In this document: positions 48,791-62,455 of the stretch, one piece after another
Numbering within the stretch: the stretch's first letter is position 1
Layout: each line of letters starts with the position of its first letter
NCBI RefSeq assembly: GCF_025698545.1
Contig: NC_068571.1
Span: forward strand, 49,757,733-49,821,732
Direction of reading: 5' to 3'
Source: Gossypium raimondii
Taxonomy: Eukaryota; Streptophyta; Magnoliopsida; Malvales; Malvaceae
Length of the DNA stretch: 64,000 nt
Made by a program: the position numbers and the translations under genes
Notes under the pieces: generated by a model
The model's input: only the letters and a program-made list of their open reading frames with translations
Databases searched by the model: none
Told to the model about the DNA's origin: nothing

Positions 48791-51535
48791 ACATCCAAAA
48801 ATCATATTAGTGGAACAGATATATGATTCGAATACCTAAATTAGGTAAAATATAGTATTAAAATAATTATCGAGTCTAAAAGTCTAGGTTGGGAAATTAG
48901 AATTAAATGTTCGATTATTAATTTTTTAAATGAATTTTCAAAACGAAACCATATTTGAAAATAATTAAGAAAATATTACTCAATTTAAAATAAATATCGA
49001 TTTGAAAATGGTGAAAGCGAAAGTTTTAAAAGACAAAATTTCTAAATTTTAAAATCTAATTTTCCTCCCTTGCCTATTTAAACATCAGTTGTCTCTTCCC
49101 TCTCTTTTTCATCATCCATTTAAAACTTTTCTAAAAGCTAAATCAAAGTTTTTCTCTCAATTTGACTAAACAAACCTAACACCAAATTATATTTCAATTT
49201 CAAAGAACATTCATGTTTTCTCCATCAATTTCTTCAAATCTCTTCAAACATTTTTCACTGAATTAGATCTACAACTCGTCAATTTCCTTAAATTAAGGTA
49301 AGGTTCTGGTTTCTAATTATAAAACTAAGCTTTTATTTTTATAATTGAGATTTAATTGATTATGTTGAGAATTACATAGATCTAAAACATTCAAACCGAA
49401 AATTGGCTTAAAATGGTGAAACTCGAAATATTAAGTTAACTTGTTGTTTTAAATTGATTTCCAAATAATTTTGAGCTAATTAGAATGTTTATAAACTCAA
49501 TTTTATAGATCGTTAAATAATTTTAAGGAATTGAGAGTTTTCCTCTTTGAACATTCATGTAAGCTCAATTTTCGGAAAAGTCGATCCAAGAAATTAGTTG
49601 ATTTTGATAGTTTATATCTATAATAATATGATACTTAATGATATTTAGGATATTTAGAAACATGGTTGAGGATTACAAAATGAAAATTGAGTGATAAAAT
49701 CTTTTATTTCGCTAAAACGAGTTAGAATTCGATATTAAGAAATGAGAGTTTAGATCAGCGATTTTGTTGCTATTTGAATGTAATTAAGGTTGTAAATGAT
49801 AAGTTTGCAATGTGTTTAATATGTATGCAAAGTGTCGAATCAATCGAAAGTCTCTGCGAGCAAGGCAAAAGGAAAAGAAAAGCTTGTTTAAGCTTTCGGT
49901 GCTCGATTGGAAACGACAGGGTGAGTGATCTGGTGTGCTACTTTTATGCACAATTCAAAGAGTTAAATGGGAACTTAGGTTAGTTTGATCATCTACCCTA
50001 AGTTCTACCCTGAGTTCCAAGTGTAAGTGATTATACTCAAGCTTGTGATATTTTGCAATAAATGCTTTATGTTGTGATTGATGTATGTGATGAGTATTGG
50101 GAAATGTGTTCATATTGTAGTAAACGTGTAACTGTTTTCTATGTATTTGAACGATAAATAAATAAAGTTAATTTCACATTTTATTATTATGTCTTTTATG
50201 CTTCTGTCTTTCATACTTTGTATGCATAGCGAAATTGTGACAAATGAATATTAGCTCATTGTTTGTCTAAGTTTAAACTGATGATAAGTGGCATCGTAAG
50301 AATATTTAAATTGCGAGAAAGACAACTTACTTTAGTAGATAATCTAAACGATTCTGTAATCCCGTAAAAAAATCAAAGTAAGCATTTGATTCAAATACTT
50401 AGAATATTATTATGTCGTTTACAATTTCAATTGGAAAGATGACTCGTCTTGGTTATCGGAGCAGTTGGCTCCATGGGTAGAGACATAAATGTATTCATTG
50501 GAAGAATGATACATTGGATTGAACCCAATTTGAATTATTTCTGAATCCATTTGTGAATTAATTCTCTTGTGAAGTTGATGTTGTGATTTACCTAAATCAT
50601 GAGTTAGTCATTGACCATGCGTATGTAATTCATGTGCTTCAATATAAGTGGAGGTTTATGCTATAAAAATGATTAAGCCCATAATCGGTATGTTGGGTAC
50701 ATGACTTGTGTATGGCTTGACTTTACTAGAAACAATGGAATTGATAGATCGATTCAAGAGTTAACGATATCCTCTTATTGACATTGTGTGGATTGATAAA
50801 TATGTAACGTGGCCACAAGTAGTTATTCAACAAACAATTTATCATAGTTATTTGTTGGTAGTGACCATAGTAATCGTTTAGAAGATAAAATGGTGACAAT
50901 TAGATAAAATTGGATTGTATTGAGTGAGCGGATTTAACTCAAAGGAATTAAGGATATCATATGACGGTAACACACACACGACGAGGTCATTGGGCAAAAC
51001 AGATGTATGAATTGTTTTTGTAAAGAGTATGCAATAAGTAATTTTTAATCATCATACTTGTGAACTGACTCCATGATTAAGTAAATTATGAGTTATCGAA
51101 ATGATGCTTTTATCTTGATATATGAACTTTAATTTGGTGCAATTATACGCATGAAACTTTTATTGTGGTATTTTTATATTTTGGTGTAATTATACATATG
51201 AAACTTTTATTGTGGTTCAAATACATATATGAAACTTAAATTCGATAAATTATACATATTGAAAGAAAGAAATAAATACATTAGTTTATTTTTATATTAA
51301 ATAAATATAATTATTTTATATAATATATACATGAAATGATGCTATATCAATAATTTTGTTAATAATTATGAGAATTGGATGAAATCAAAATTCCATATAT
51401 ACAAAAATATAAAATCAAAGTTTATATATAAAATTACATGTTGAACCAAAATTTATAATTTTGAGAATTATCCTTTATAACTTTAGTATATTAATATAAC
51501 AAAATATTTAATTTCAACCATTTTAGGGTAGCAGG
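48791..51535. other. AT-rich DNA, possibly an eroded LTR
   Basis: The string TGTCACATCC at 48787 could be an LTR start. A TATA-like CTATTTAAACATC lies at 49075. No matching end or duplication could be found, and the ORF at 49774 lacks motifs. Nothing else is supported. Confidence 0.3.
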
Positions 51536-52687
51536 CAAAGTGTAATACCCGAAAATTTTTACAAGAAGATATTATCTTTGATATAGTAAGGAAATAAAGT
51601 GACAAAAGGAGAATTTTGAGTTATGACAACATTGGAAAGTATATTATGACATATTAATTAAAGAAAGGATTAAATTGTAAAAGTGAGAAAAGTTTTGTTA
51701 TCCAAGAGTAAATACTCAAAATTTGAGGGTTTAAGTGTAAATATGAAAATTTTGAAGGACCAATAGTGTAAATATTTTAAGGGTGGAATAATCTAGAAAC
51801 TAAGGAAAATGGATGAATTGAGACCAAATTGAATAGATGAAGAATTATGAAGGACTAAATCATAATTTTACCAAATTAAGTGATGACTCAAGGATGGAAT
51901 TTTAAAAGATCTAAAGGGCAAAATGGTCAATTAGAAGAAAGAGAAATCTAGAAAATAATGATGATGTTGGAGATATTTTAGAATAAATAAATAAATAAAT
52001 ATTAGTTTATTAATATTTTAATTTGATTTTTAAATGACATTTTATCATTTTATTATTATTTTATTTAGTATATATATGTGGAAGAAAAGATGAAGAATCA
52101 TCTTTCTTTCCCATGCATTTCACGTTAGAAGAGAAGAGATGAGAAGAAAGAAAGTTTTGCTTTCTTTACAATTTGGTTATTCCACCAAAAATTTACCATT
52201 TTCACCTAGAAATCAAAAAAATTTCCATAGCTACCAGGAGAGAAAAATGTTAAGGAGACTATGGGGAGCTAGAATATCAAGTTAGATTCGAGAAATAGAA
52301 GCTAAAGGAGAGAGAAAATTAAGTTAAAGATTAAAATCAATAGAGCAAGGTAAGAACATCAAGATTCCAATATATTTTTAAGTTTAATATTATTGAAAAA
52401 GTATGAAATTGATGTTAATGTAGGGTTTTATTATATAAGGTTCTATGTTCTTGATATGTTAGTGAAGGGAAACAAGAGGAATTGATAGAAAATATTGTAG
52501 AGAAAGGAAAAGAGGGTGTTATAAATTTGATTATCAACATCTTACATTAAAACAGTTTTGGACAACAGCAGTAGGTTAACTTTGAAAAATCACCATAAAT
52601 CGTGTAAATTGAATTAGAGGATGAAAAAATATGGAATTAAATCTTATTGAGTCTAGTTTCTCATAGAAGAAGCGGTGTAAGTAATGG

Positions 52688-55600
52688 TGTAACACCCCTT
52701 ACCCGTATCCAATACCGGAACAAGGTACGAGGAGTTACCGGACTTAAAATTTCTTGAACATCTAAAACCGTGTCATAAAATTTCGTCAACATGTATCACA
52801 CTATAATTGGACATCCGAATATCCAATTTTACATTCACATTCCCATACACATCGTCATTCATGAAATCATTTGTAAACCACCTCCACAACATTCAATTAT
52901 ACAATTACCACATACATGAATAACCATATCATAGGCGTATTGGCCATCTCCAAATAGCCTTAATCAAAAAGAACATTTATTAAATAAGGGTCAACATTTT
53001 AGGCCATAAGAAATATGACATATATGACAAAACGACCAAACCTACTATACATGCCGTAACCCAAAAATTTATGTACCTAGATATACCAAGTGTTCTAATT
53101 GATAGTGTGAGCAAATCTCCGACGTCCACCGATTCCCGAGCTAACTTGGCGATACTATAAGGCAAAGGAAAAGAGTAGGGAAGTAAGCATAAATGCTTAG
53201 TAAGTTCATATGAAAATAATAAGAAACTATTAAACTTGTGTGGACAAATCCTCGCAATAATTTCTTATGATGATATAATCATTATATCACATGCTTACAC
53301 TTTATTACTAATATTCACATTAATCATCTACTTGAGTCATGTTACTAAATTATTTATTTCTCGAGCTACGAACTCCAAATGAAGAACCGTAAATTTTCCT
53401 TGAAACTAGACTCACATAATTTCTTACCATAAAATTTAAGAATTTTGGTCTAGCCAATTAATCAGCTTTATTCATTAAATTTACCCTGTTTCATTTGTCC
53501 AACAATTCGACACTTCTTCACAACGAATCAATTTTCTCCCGTACAAAATTCATATGATGTTCTCGTTTATTTCACTTGAAAATAGACATAATAAGGATTT
53601 CAAACATATAAATTATACTCCATATTTACTTTTGTACAACTTTTACTGATTTTTCAAAGTTGGAACAGTGATTCAAACTCATTCCGACCTGTCTCACTAA
53701 AATTCAAATACCTCATAATTCACACTTCTTTTGCTTACTCTGTTTCTTTTATGGAAAAATAGACTCATTAATATTTAATTTCATATCTCACCCAGACTTT
53801 AATTCAATTTCCACCATTTTTTGTGATTTTTCAAAGTTATACTAATGCTGCTACCCACAACTGTTTTAAGGTCAATTTCACTCATTCATTAATTCTTTGT
53901 GTCCACTTTCATTTATATACACTTACACCAAAGCATATTATATCTTGGCACACAACAATCAAGTGATCATAGACACATCTTACTTGTTTGCATCCTTATC
54001 AATAATGCATCATAATCTGAGCACATTATTTATGAATCTCATATACATACCTGTGCCTAGTCATAATACTCACATATCCTACTCTTACTTATCTTGAGCA
54101 TACTCCTTGAATTTCTCGTTGAACTACTTGTAATATTAGGGATGTTTGGGATATCTCGTACACCGGTAGGACACCAATGCCATATCCGGATATGGTCTCA
54201 CATGGGATCACATATCGGTGCCGATGCCATGTCCCAGACGTGGTCTTACATGGCACTCAAAACTCATCTCGGCCGATGCCATAATGAAGTTGCACAATTA
54301 GTGCTCTTTCTCATCTAACCAAGTTGCTCTCGGTATCGCACACTTAGTGCCCATTATACAACATCATCATTTTAATTTCGCACACTTAGTGCCCATTATC
54401 CAACATCATTATTTTAATTTCGCACACTTAGTGCCGTTCATATAGTCATAGCTATTTCATACCCGCACACTTAGTGCTAAACATCGATAAATCGCATTCA
54501 CATCTATTTTTACTTTCCGAACTAAAACGCATTTAGCTATATATATATATATATATATATTTGCATATTCCATTTCAACATATATATAATTAACATTCAT
54601 TTAGAATTTAACATCTAATTGCTTATAAACTTACTATACGAACTTACACATTCTCGTAACATTATCGAATACTCAATGTTTCATACACTAATTGCCATCG
54701 TATAGCTGAAGCTATCATAATCTCGCACACTAAGTGCCTTACATAGCCGAAGCTATCTCAGTCTCGCACACTAAGTGTCATAAATAGCCGAAGCTATTCC
54801 AAATCGCACACTAAGTGCCATAAATAGCTGAAGCTATCTCGAATTTCATATTAAGTGCTAAACATAGCCGATTTATCGTTAAACGTGACTGTATTCTCGT
54901 GTATACAATTTATGAAATAACAAAGCATTAAAAGCATAATTGTAACAATGATTAACGCGTACGAACTTACCTCAACGTGAGTCGATTATTTTGATTGACA
55001 TTTCCCCGTATTTGGTCCAAATCTCGATTTCTTTGATCTATAATGTCACATTTCACTTAATTATCACTCACATTACTCATTTTAATACAAAAATCATACT
55101 ACAGAAAATTTACAATTTTGCCCCTAAACTTTCTCATAATTACAATTTTGCCCCTAGGCTCGTAATATGATTTTTATTCAATTTCCATAACATTCAAGGT
55201 CAGCCAAACCTTTTTCTCTTCTAAAGCAACCTCAAATTCTTATTATTTACAACTTTTAGGAACATTTACAACTTTTACTAATTAACCCGTTTTAACCATT
55301 TTCAACGAAAATCACTTAGCAAAAATCGTTCTCCTAACCTCGTGCACCCTTATTCTATCATTAAACATCAAAATGCACAAATATCTAGCATGGGTCAATT
55401 TTTAAACTTCATTTTTCATGCAAATAAATAGTAAAAATAGAAAGGTTAAGCTTCTAGGATCTCAAAAATACGAAGAACATTAAAAACGGGGCTCAAATGC
55501 ACTTACAATTGAACTTTGAAAAAGCTTGAAACCCTAGACATGGCTTGCTGAAAGTTTCGGCAGCATGGAGAAGAGAATGAGCAGATTTTTGGGTTTCAAT

Positions 55601-55974
55601 TTTGTCTTTTATGCCTTAAAACACCCAAATGACAAAAATGCCCTTTTTACTATACCTTCAACTTTTACCCTTCCATGACTAGTTTTGTCCATAACGAAAT
55701 ATGATGGTCTATTTGTCATTTAAAGACCTCTAATTTAAACCCCCATTTAAAACAAGTACTTATGTTATAGAACTCATATTTTGCAATTAATACAATTGGA
55801 TCCCAATAATAAAATTGGGCACTTAATCGATAAAATTTCTTAACAAAATTTGCACACCATCACCCAAACATATCATAGACTCTAAAATAATTATAAATTA
55901 AATATTTCTACTTCGAGTTTTTTTTTTTGGTCTTGAAACTACTTTCCGACTAGGCCCTATTTTGGGCTGTTACA
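52688..55974 (+). mobile_element. Solo LTR (TGTAACACCCC family), copy B, nested in copy C
   Basis: A 3287-bp LTR from TGTAACACCCCTTACCCG to TTTGGGCTGTTACA with perfect duplication AATGG (52683-52687, 55975-55979). Long stretches are nearly identical to copy A (for example the last 900 bp). No internal retrotransposon sequence remains. It was inserted in the opposite direction to its host LTR. Confidence 0.93.
54310..54870. repeat. Minisatellite within solo LTR copy B
   Basis: Repeats built on TCGCACACTTAGTGCC (first block, about 43-bp spacing) and AGCCGAAGCTATCTC with CGCACACTAAGTGCC (second block, about 42-bp spacing), separated by an AT-rich stretch with a (TA)n run at 54538-54560. Confidence 0.85.
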
Positions 55975-57223
55975 AATGGAATTGTAAATCATGAGATATA
56001 ATAAATTTTGTTAGATAAGGCAGAATAAATTCGGGTTCCCCTGTTCTGACTTGGAAAAACCATTAAAAATTTTATAAAAATGATTATGGGTTATAATTTA
56101 TATATTTAAAATCTTTAATGAGTCTATTTTCAATAGAAACAAACGGAGACATCATCCAAATTCTATATAAAGAGATAATTAATTTTTAGTGAGGAGGGGC
56201 GGAACTGTCAAATAGTGAAATAGGGGAAACTTTAAAGAATAAACTATAGTTATTGGCTAAGCCAAAAATTCTGAAAATTTTATGGTAAGAATATATGTGA
56301 GTCTAGTTTCTGGAAAAATTAACGGATCTTAATTTGGAGCTCTGTAGCTCGAGATATAAATAAATTAGTGACTCTGACTCAGACAAACAACTTGAATTTA
56401 CATACAGGAAAATAGTGATAGTATGGATAATGTTGTTTAAATGTGTTATACACATTAAGGATGTGGAAAGGAGAGGAGGTGGAGGAAAATTGGGAAATAT
56501 ATGAATGATTTGTGTATAATTGGTCATATGCTTGATTATAATTGATAAACGATGAAATATAAATGATGCTTATATTTGTGCATTATTGGTCATGGTCTAA
56601 GCTCATGTGTGAAAATAAAATTTCATAGTATGTGTGAATGGTATATTCGGTATATGATTTGGCATGAAGTAATGTCATGAACGGGTTAATGAATTAACAC
56701 ATGTTGGTAAGTGTGAAACATGAGTAAATGTTGTATTCATCCATGCTTATAATGTTTATGCTATATGTGTATTTGGCTAACATATTTGGCATACATGCTT
56801 AGGCTTTGGCCAAGTAGTGGTTGGATTATATCACGTTAAATTTATAAGTTATGCATTGAAATGGTAAGTGCCTAATTGGAAATATTCTTGTGATCATGAA
56901 AAGGGTGGTAAGGTTTAAATTATATAATCTCTAGTGAAATGGTTTATCATGTGGTTGGTTCCAAAAAGAGTTATGTTTAAATACACTAGCTTGCGACTAT
57001 GGTTGAATGATATGTTTATATCTTGTGTGATGTGCATAGGAAACGAGTGTGGAAAGATAATGAAATAGTAAGTTCATATGGCTGAAATTTAATGATTAAA
57101 TGTTAATTTCATGAATTATATAATGTATGATGAAATATATTTATTGTTGAAATGAGAATAAAATAAAAATGCGAAAACCGAATAAATGATCAAATTGAGC
57201 GGAACGCCGGATTTGAGTACTTC

Positions 57224-57440
57224 TAATCAGTGACTTGATAAGTAGTACATTCAGCTACACTTATCTGATCAGTGACAAGTGATAAGTGATAGCTTCAACT
57301 ACACTTATCTGATCAGTGACAAGTGACAAGTGATAAGTGGTAACTTTAGCTACACTTATCTGATCAGTGACAAGTGGCAAGTGATAAGTGGTAGCTTAAC
57401 TACACTTATCTGACCAGGGACAAGTGATAAGTGATCATAC
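57224..57440. repeat. Minisatellite within solo LTR copy C
   Basis: Four units of roughly 55-60 bp containing CTACACTTATCTGATCAGTG followed by ACAAGTGATAAGTG, with short internal duplications of ACAAGTG. Confidence 0.85.
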
Positions 57441-58659
57441 GTAATACCATAGTTATACTATGGCAAAGTGGAAGTGAAGTACTCAATTTTCCGTAACCGT
57501 TCCCTAATTTGATTAAGGATGGTAAGTGACAAATGGGCCCAAAAGAATTATAGTAAATGGATAAGTGGTAGTGAATTTATACCAGGATGATAAGTTAAAT
57601 TGATGTTGTTATATAAGCTAAAGTGATATTTTCATTGCAAAAATTGAGAATTTCATAAATGTGTTAATGAATGGTATAATCAATAAATGTTGAGTTAAAT
57701 GATAAATACGTATTAGTATTGAACTTAATGATTTGAATTGTGAACATGAGAAATTTGTGAATTGAATGAAATGGAAATGAAGCATTGAATTATTAAGACT
57801 TGTGAATTGCATGAATATGTATCTGGTCTCGTAGGTCTTATTTATTATGAATATAATATTTTGAGGATATATTGTGAAGAATTATAAAATCATGTTAATA
57901 ATTTGAAAGTTTTAATTTAGATGAAGTTTTATAACTCGGTTAAATACGTTTACAAGTGTATGTGTTCTGGTAATGCCTCGTACCCTATTCTGGTGTCGAA
58001 TACGGGTAAGGGGTGTTACACAAAGTCTTTGGTCCCTTTGAAATGGAAAAATTATCTTTTAATCCTCTTACAAATGATAGAATTAAAAGTTAATATATGG
58101 TAAAATTGCATTTTGGTCACTAAAAAAAAGAAAAGATTTCTATTTAATCCTTCAAAATTATAAAATCATAAATTAATACAAGATAAAATTAAACTTTAAC
58201 TTCACAAAAATAAAATTATAATTCAATCCCAACCCTTAAAATTTTTTTGGCTTCCCTAATTAATTCAATCATCGATATACTCTTTCATTCATCTTTCACT
58301 ATTTGGTGGATTATTATTGTCATATTATTAGGAAGTATCCAATTATTCATTCTTAGTCAAATATTACTAACATAGCAACCATTCGATATCTTGAAATTTT
58401 ATTTTTCTATAAGACTTTTACAATTCAATATGTGGGTGCATATAATTAAATAAATATAAAATAAAATTACTCTAAAGATTGTTTTCTTCTAAAAAAGTTT
58501 CCGAGTCCATCACATTCTTTGCAATTTTATGCCCTTTAATTTGTTAAAGATAAGATAATGGAATGAAAAATCTATACCTTTTCTCAATCCAAAATTTTCC
58601 GTATTACTTAATTATAAAACACTTATTTCCTTTTATCCCATCATCATGATTTCGATTAT

Positions 58660-58805
58660 GGGTGGGTTTGGATAGACGATGTGTTTATATGGGGTTAGTA
58701 TAAAAATAACAGTGACGGTGAGATTAAATACTATAACGACACTGTAGCATGAGACAAAAAAAAAACTAAATGCATAGTACTGCACCCTACCCTCCATCCA
58801 AATCA
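58660..58805. mobile_element. Tourist-like MITE, copy 2
   Basis: Starts GGGTGGGTTTGGATAGACG and shares GTATAAAAATAACAGTG, GTGAGATTAAATACTATAACG and CTGTAGCATGAGACAAAAA with copy 1 at 8263. The right end is eroded (CATCCAAATCA, terminal CCC lost). Confidence 0.7.
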
Positions 58806-61300
58806 TATAATGAATTACTTCTTTATTGTTAATGGCTTCATCATCAAAATTTCTTTAAGTTTTTATAAATTTTTCTTTTAAGATAATAACTACCCGTTAA
58901 TTTATTTATTTTTTGAAATGGTTGGAGGACATTCATCTTTTAAAGTAACAAAACCATAAATATGTGAAATGCTAAATGCTATCAATTAATAATGGTCAAA
59001 TGTAATAATTTTTCATTCTTTCTCTTATTTTTGTAGGTGTAGATGTCGAACTATTCCATACTTAGAAGTAGAAGTAGAACTTAAAAAAGACCAGCTTTCA
59101 ATTAAAACTACAGCATGAACTTGGGATTAAAAAAAGAAGAAGAACAGTAGTAGTAGTAGTATGGAGTCTGGAGTGCCGGTAAGCCCTGTTTTTTGTCTGT
59201 CATTTTATTTCTTTATCCACTAACCCAAAATTTGCCTGCTATTTCACAATCCCAATATTCCGCAGGCTGTTCTCTATCTCTGACATCCATAAAATAACAC
59301 AAAGCTGCCAATCACCTGCTATCAATAACTGCATTCAACTATTCCAGATCCCTCTTCTATCCATGCATTCATCGCTAACACTGCTGTAGGCAGCTTTTGC
59401 CTTTTGGAATCAATATACAAAAACACGATCCACACCTCAAAAAAGGGTATTCCTACCGTTTATATGTATGCCCCAGATTGAATCACCATCATTGTTTGGG
59501 CCCTCTTAAGATGATGAAAAAGGGAATCTTATCTATAATCCACAGGCGGCAGAGCGTGCTCCAGGCTGATATAACCTTCACCAAGTGAGCATTCTGTTTT
59601 TTGATATGAAAGTATCCCTCTTGGCCTGGTTTTATAAAACCTTGCATTGGGATGCTTAAACTATCTCAATATCATATTTCATACCTGAATTTGATTGTTC
59701 ACTAATATGAGATTTGTAGATTTATAGCATGTATCTTTCCATCTCAAACCTATGTATATATAAAAAAGCAACTGAAGAAAGCACTGGAATGCCCAGAGAG
59801 CTTGTTGGCTGAGTACTTCAGTATAAATGGATGATTGTGGTCACTCTTTCCATCGGCAATTTTAGCTTAGTGCGTTTTAAGTGTACCCAAAGAGCCCCCT
59901 CTGCCACACTTGCATATGTATCAACACAATATCTTTTTTTTATTCTTAATGTAAAAATAAATTATTGGAAAGTTATCATAATTGGATTATTAATCATCAA
60001 TTTTTGATTTGATTACTTGAATCGAATCAATTGCCGATCCGACATGTTTACTATTAAGAAAAAGGAAATACATTTAAATAACAAGTAGAAATTTTATTGC
60101 AAGCTAATGTTTATGGAAATTAGGTACTTAGAACACAGAGATGTGTTTAAAAATAATATGTAATAAATAATGAAACCAATGAATTGAAACTAATTAATAA
60201 TAACACATCAAATATGTACAATATTAAAATGAAAAAAAATTAATTGTGAGAAAAACAAAATTTAAACATGTAAATACATTAATTTAATAATACTAAATTC
60301 ATAATAATTGTTTATCCCGGTGCTGTCATCAACTTTTAGTTGGTGTCAAATTAATTTGTAAAACCAACTCAGTCAATAATATATATATAGTTGATGGAGG
60401 TAATAACATGTTCATAATTAAAATAAAATGTATAAAAAATTCAAAACAAAACTTTGGTTGAGTAGTAAATTTAAGGTTTTACTAATGTAATCTGTGCAGA
60501 TTCAAATCAAGGTAGTCTATATCGTACTCGTGAATGTACTGTTTTTGTCTTAGTACTAGTACATACCAATACCAGCATGTTTCGATGTACCGTTTTGGAT
60601 TTATCAATGTTTTAAAATATTTCAGAAATATATATTTATAGTCTCAATTTTAGTTTCATGATAAATTATATACGCATTTAATTTTTCATATATACATATT
60701 TTGATTTATTAGTTTCTTAATAAATTATTTATTATTTTTACAAAAGTTAAATTATTATATATTATATATTCATGCAAATATATCTCAATTACATCCATAT
60801 AAATATATTTACATGTAAATATAAAATTTAAAATCATCAAATGGGTTCAATAATTTAATTTAATAGCTTTTAATTTTATATATAATAAAAAATAAAGTTC
60901 TTAAGATAAATTTAAAAATTAGTTTAAAATATCAAACATTTGCATCAACCAATACGAGTTGGTACGAACTGGTACAAGTCAATATTGATCGAAATGGGTC
61001 AAAATAACAGTATAAATATTTTTTTTTTGGATTTGGGTTAATTTTGGGCCGATTGATTAGTGGGTTTAAGGTTGGCTTTTCTATTCAATTAGTTTTTTTA
61101 GAAAGGAGTTTAAGGTCGATATTTTCCACTAAAAACCACAAGAGAAATGGGTCAAGTACTCTAGCCATCTATGCCCGACCAGAACGCACCGTGGTCACTG
61201 CCCCAGCCAACAGCTGAGTGCACCCCGCCATCGTTATTAACTTCGGTTTAAATTGAATCCGTGGTTACCAAGTAACGAAAATATGGTAAAGAGGGACAAG
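58806..61300. other. Intergenic DNA with a transcript-like block near 59.0-59.9 kb
   Basis: 59040-59900 is less AT-rich than its surroundings and contains a (GTA)n run, an ATG at 59161 (MESGVP) followed by a good donor G|GTAAGC, and a possible acceptor TTCCGCAG at 59266. Splicing these would give only an 11-residue ORF. It may be a non-coding transcript. The 63-codon ORF at 59397 opens on TTG and has no motif. From 60340 to 61020 loosely inverted phrases around CGATGTACCG suggest a decayed foldback element. Confidence 0.3.
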
Positions 61301-61366
61301 TCGGTGACTCCGATCAAAAGGCAGAATCGCAGAAATTGCATTTTTTGTTTTTAAAACTTTCCCTGC

Positions 61367-61375
61367 ATATAAAAT
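61367..61375 (+). promoter_or_regulatory. TATA box of the GDU gene
   Basis: GCATATAAAATAACAG, about 140 bp upstream of the ATG at 61510. This implies a 5' UTR of roughly 110 nt. Confidence 0.7.
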
Positions 61376-61509
61376 AACAGCCCTCACCTTCTGTTTTTGG
61401 CATATTATTTTATTTCGCTACCCAAAGCAATCCCACCACCTTCTCTATTAGCAGTGTTAAAGCAATACAAACAGGAACCAAACCGTCATTGTCGTCACCA
61501 GCACCAGCA

Positions 61510-61902
61510 ATGGCGGAACCACACTCTCCATGGTGGCACTCTCCCGTACCGTATCTCTTTGGAGGGCTAGCAGCGATTCTCGGTCTCATCGCTTTTGCTC
61601 TGTTGATCTTAGGTTGCTCCTACTTCCGACTTTGTGGTCTTTTGGACACCACCACAGGTGAAGGAGCTGATGTTGAAAGTGGCCAAAAAGACGGTGATTC
61701 CAGCGAGCAGGTGAAGGTTTATGAGGAGAAGATTTTGGTGATAATGGCCGGTGAGGAGAGACCTACGTTCTTGGCCACCCCTATTTCCATTAAACCTTCC
61801 TGTTTTGATGATAAAAATGGTAAGTGTGAGGACAATGAAGGATCTGAGAAAGCTAAAAATGGTGAGAAAGTGAAAGAAGAAGTGGGTAACGAACGCCATT
61901 AG
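61510..61902 (+). CDS. GDU: GLUTAMINE DUMPER (GDU) family membrane protein
   Basis: Small plant-specific plasma-membrane protein; overexpression of Arabidopsis GDU1 raises amino-acid export, and the family works with LOG2-type ubiquitin ligases. A single intronless ORF of 130 residues from ATG at 61510. Codons upstream are open back to a TTG at 61489, but the ATG gives the usual short N-terminus MAEPHSPWWHSPVPYLFGG. One transmembrane helix covers about residues 14-37 (FGGLAAILGLIAFALLILGCS). The family hallmark VIMAG sits in KILVIMAGEERPTFLATP at about residues 77-94. The C-terminal 30 residues are charged (Lys/Glu-rich). Length and layout are normal and intact. The specific GDU number cannot be assigned. 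Confidence 0.93.
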   Translation: MAEPHSPWWHSPVPYLFGGLAAILGLIAFALLILGCSYFRLCGLLDTTTGEGADVESGQKDGDSSEQVKVYEEKILVIMAGEERPTFLATPISIKPSCFDDKNGKCEDNEGSEKAKNGEKVKEEVGNERH

Positions 61903-62455
61903 AGGCAACAAACCCAATATCAAAATTTTACTGTTCTTTTCTTTGTTTTCTGGGTTTTGCCTTGTTGTTCCTTTTTGGTAATCGGAAATGTAAAATTTTT
62001 TTGCTGAGAATGTTCATTAGATATGTGAAAGAGTTTCCGTCACAAATCCCTATTGATTACATTACAATCAAATTCCATATACGAAACAGGTTATAGTTTC
62101 TTGTATTGTAAAATTTTCAATCTTGGTGAAAAGATCAACCTTTTGTTTTATGATTTATAAATTCATACTGAAAGTCAAACCACATATTCCTCGAAAGGGT
62201 TGAAACTTTAGAATGGAAGCCCACAGTTTTTCTATGTCTCGTGGAGATCAGGGGACATGTGCTCATCTTTAATTGGTATCAAATCTTAAGCAGCTGAGCT
62301 GTCTGATTTACGCGGCGACTCGACGCCAGCATTTCTGCATTTGTAACTTTAAATTAAACTTCTAGTCGGTTTCTTTTTGTCTGTTTTAACTTGTGCTTAT
62401 AAATATTACTTCAATTTTATTTCTTTAGATATTATCAAAAATATACATATTTTTA
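61903..62455. other. GDU 3' UTR and spacer
   Basis: Contains the presumed 3' UTR of the GDU gene; T-rich after the stop. No other feature seen. Confidence 0.5.

Larger units (their letters stand above)
51541..58020 (-). mobile_element. Solo LTR (same superfamily, reverse orientation), interrupted, copy C
   Basis: Runs from TGTAATACCCG to GGTAAGGGGTGTTACA and is flanked by the perfect 5-bp duplication CAAAG (51536-51540, 58021-58025). Its right end is the reverse complement of the left end of copies A and B, so it lies on the minus strand. Interior phrases (GAGTCTAGTTTCTGG, GAGCTCTGTAGCTCGAGATA) match copy A in reverse. Removing the inserted copy B and its duplication leaves about 3.19 kb, the family length. 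It is more diverged from A and B than they are from each other, so it is older. Confidence 0.9.

Noticed and set aside
57224-57440. Tandem direct repeats of even spacing, checked as a CRISPR-like array
   Set aside because: Spacers are themselves repeated and the array lies in a plant LTR; it is a minisatellite.
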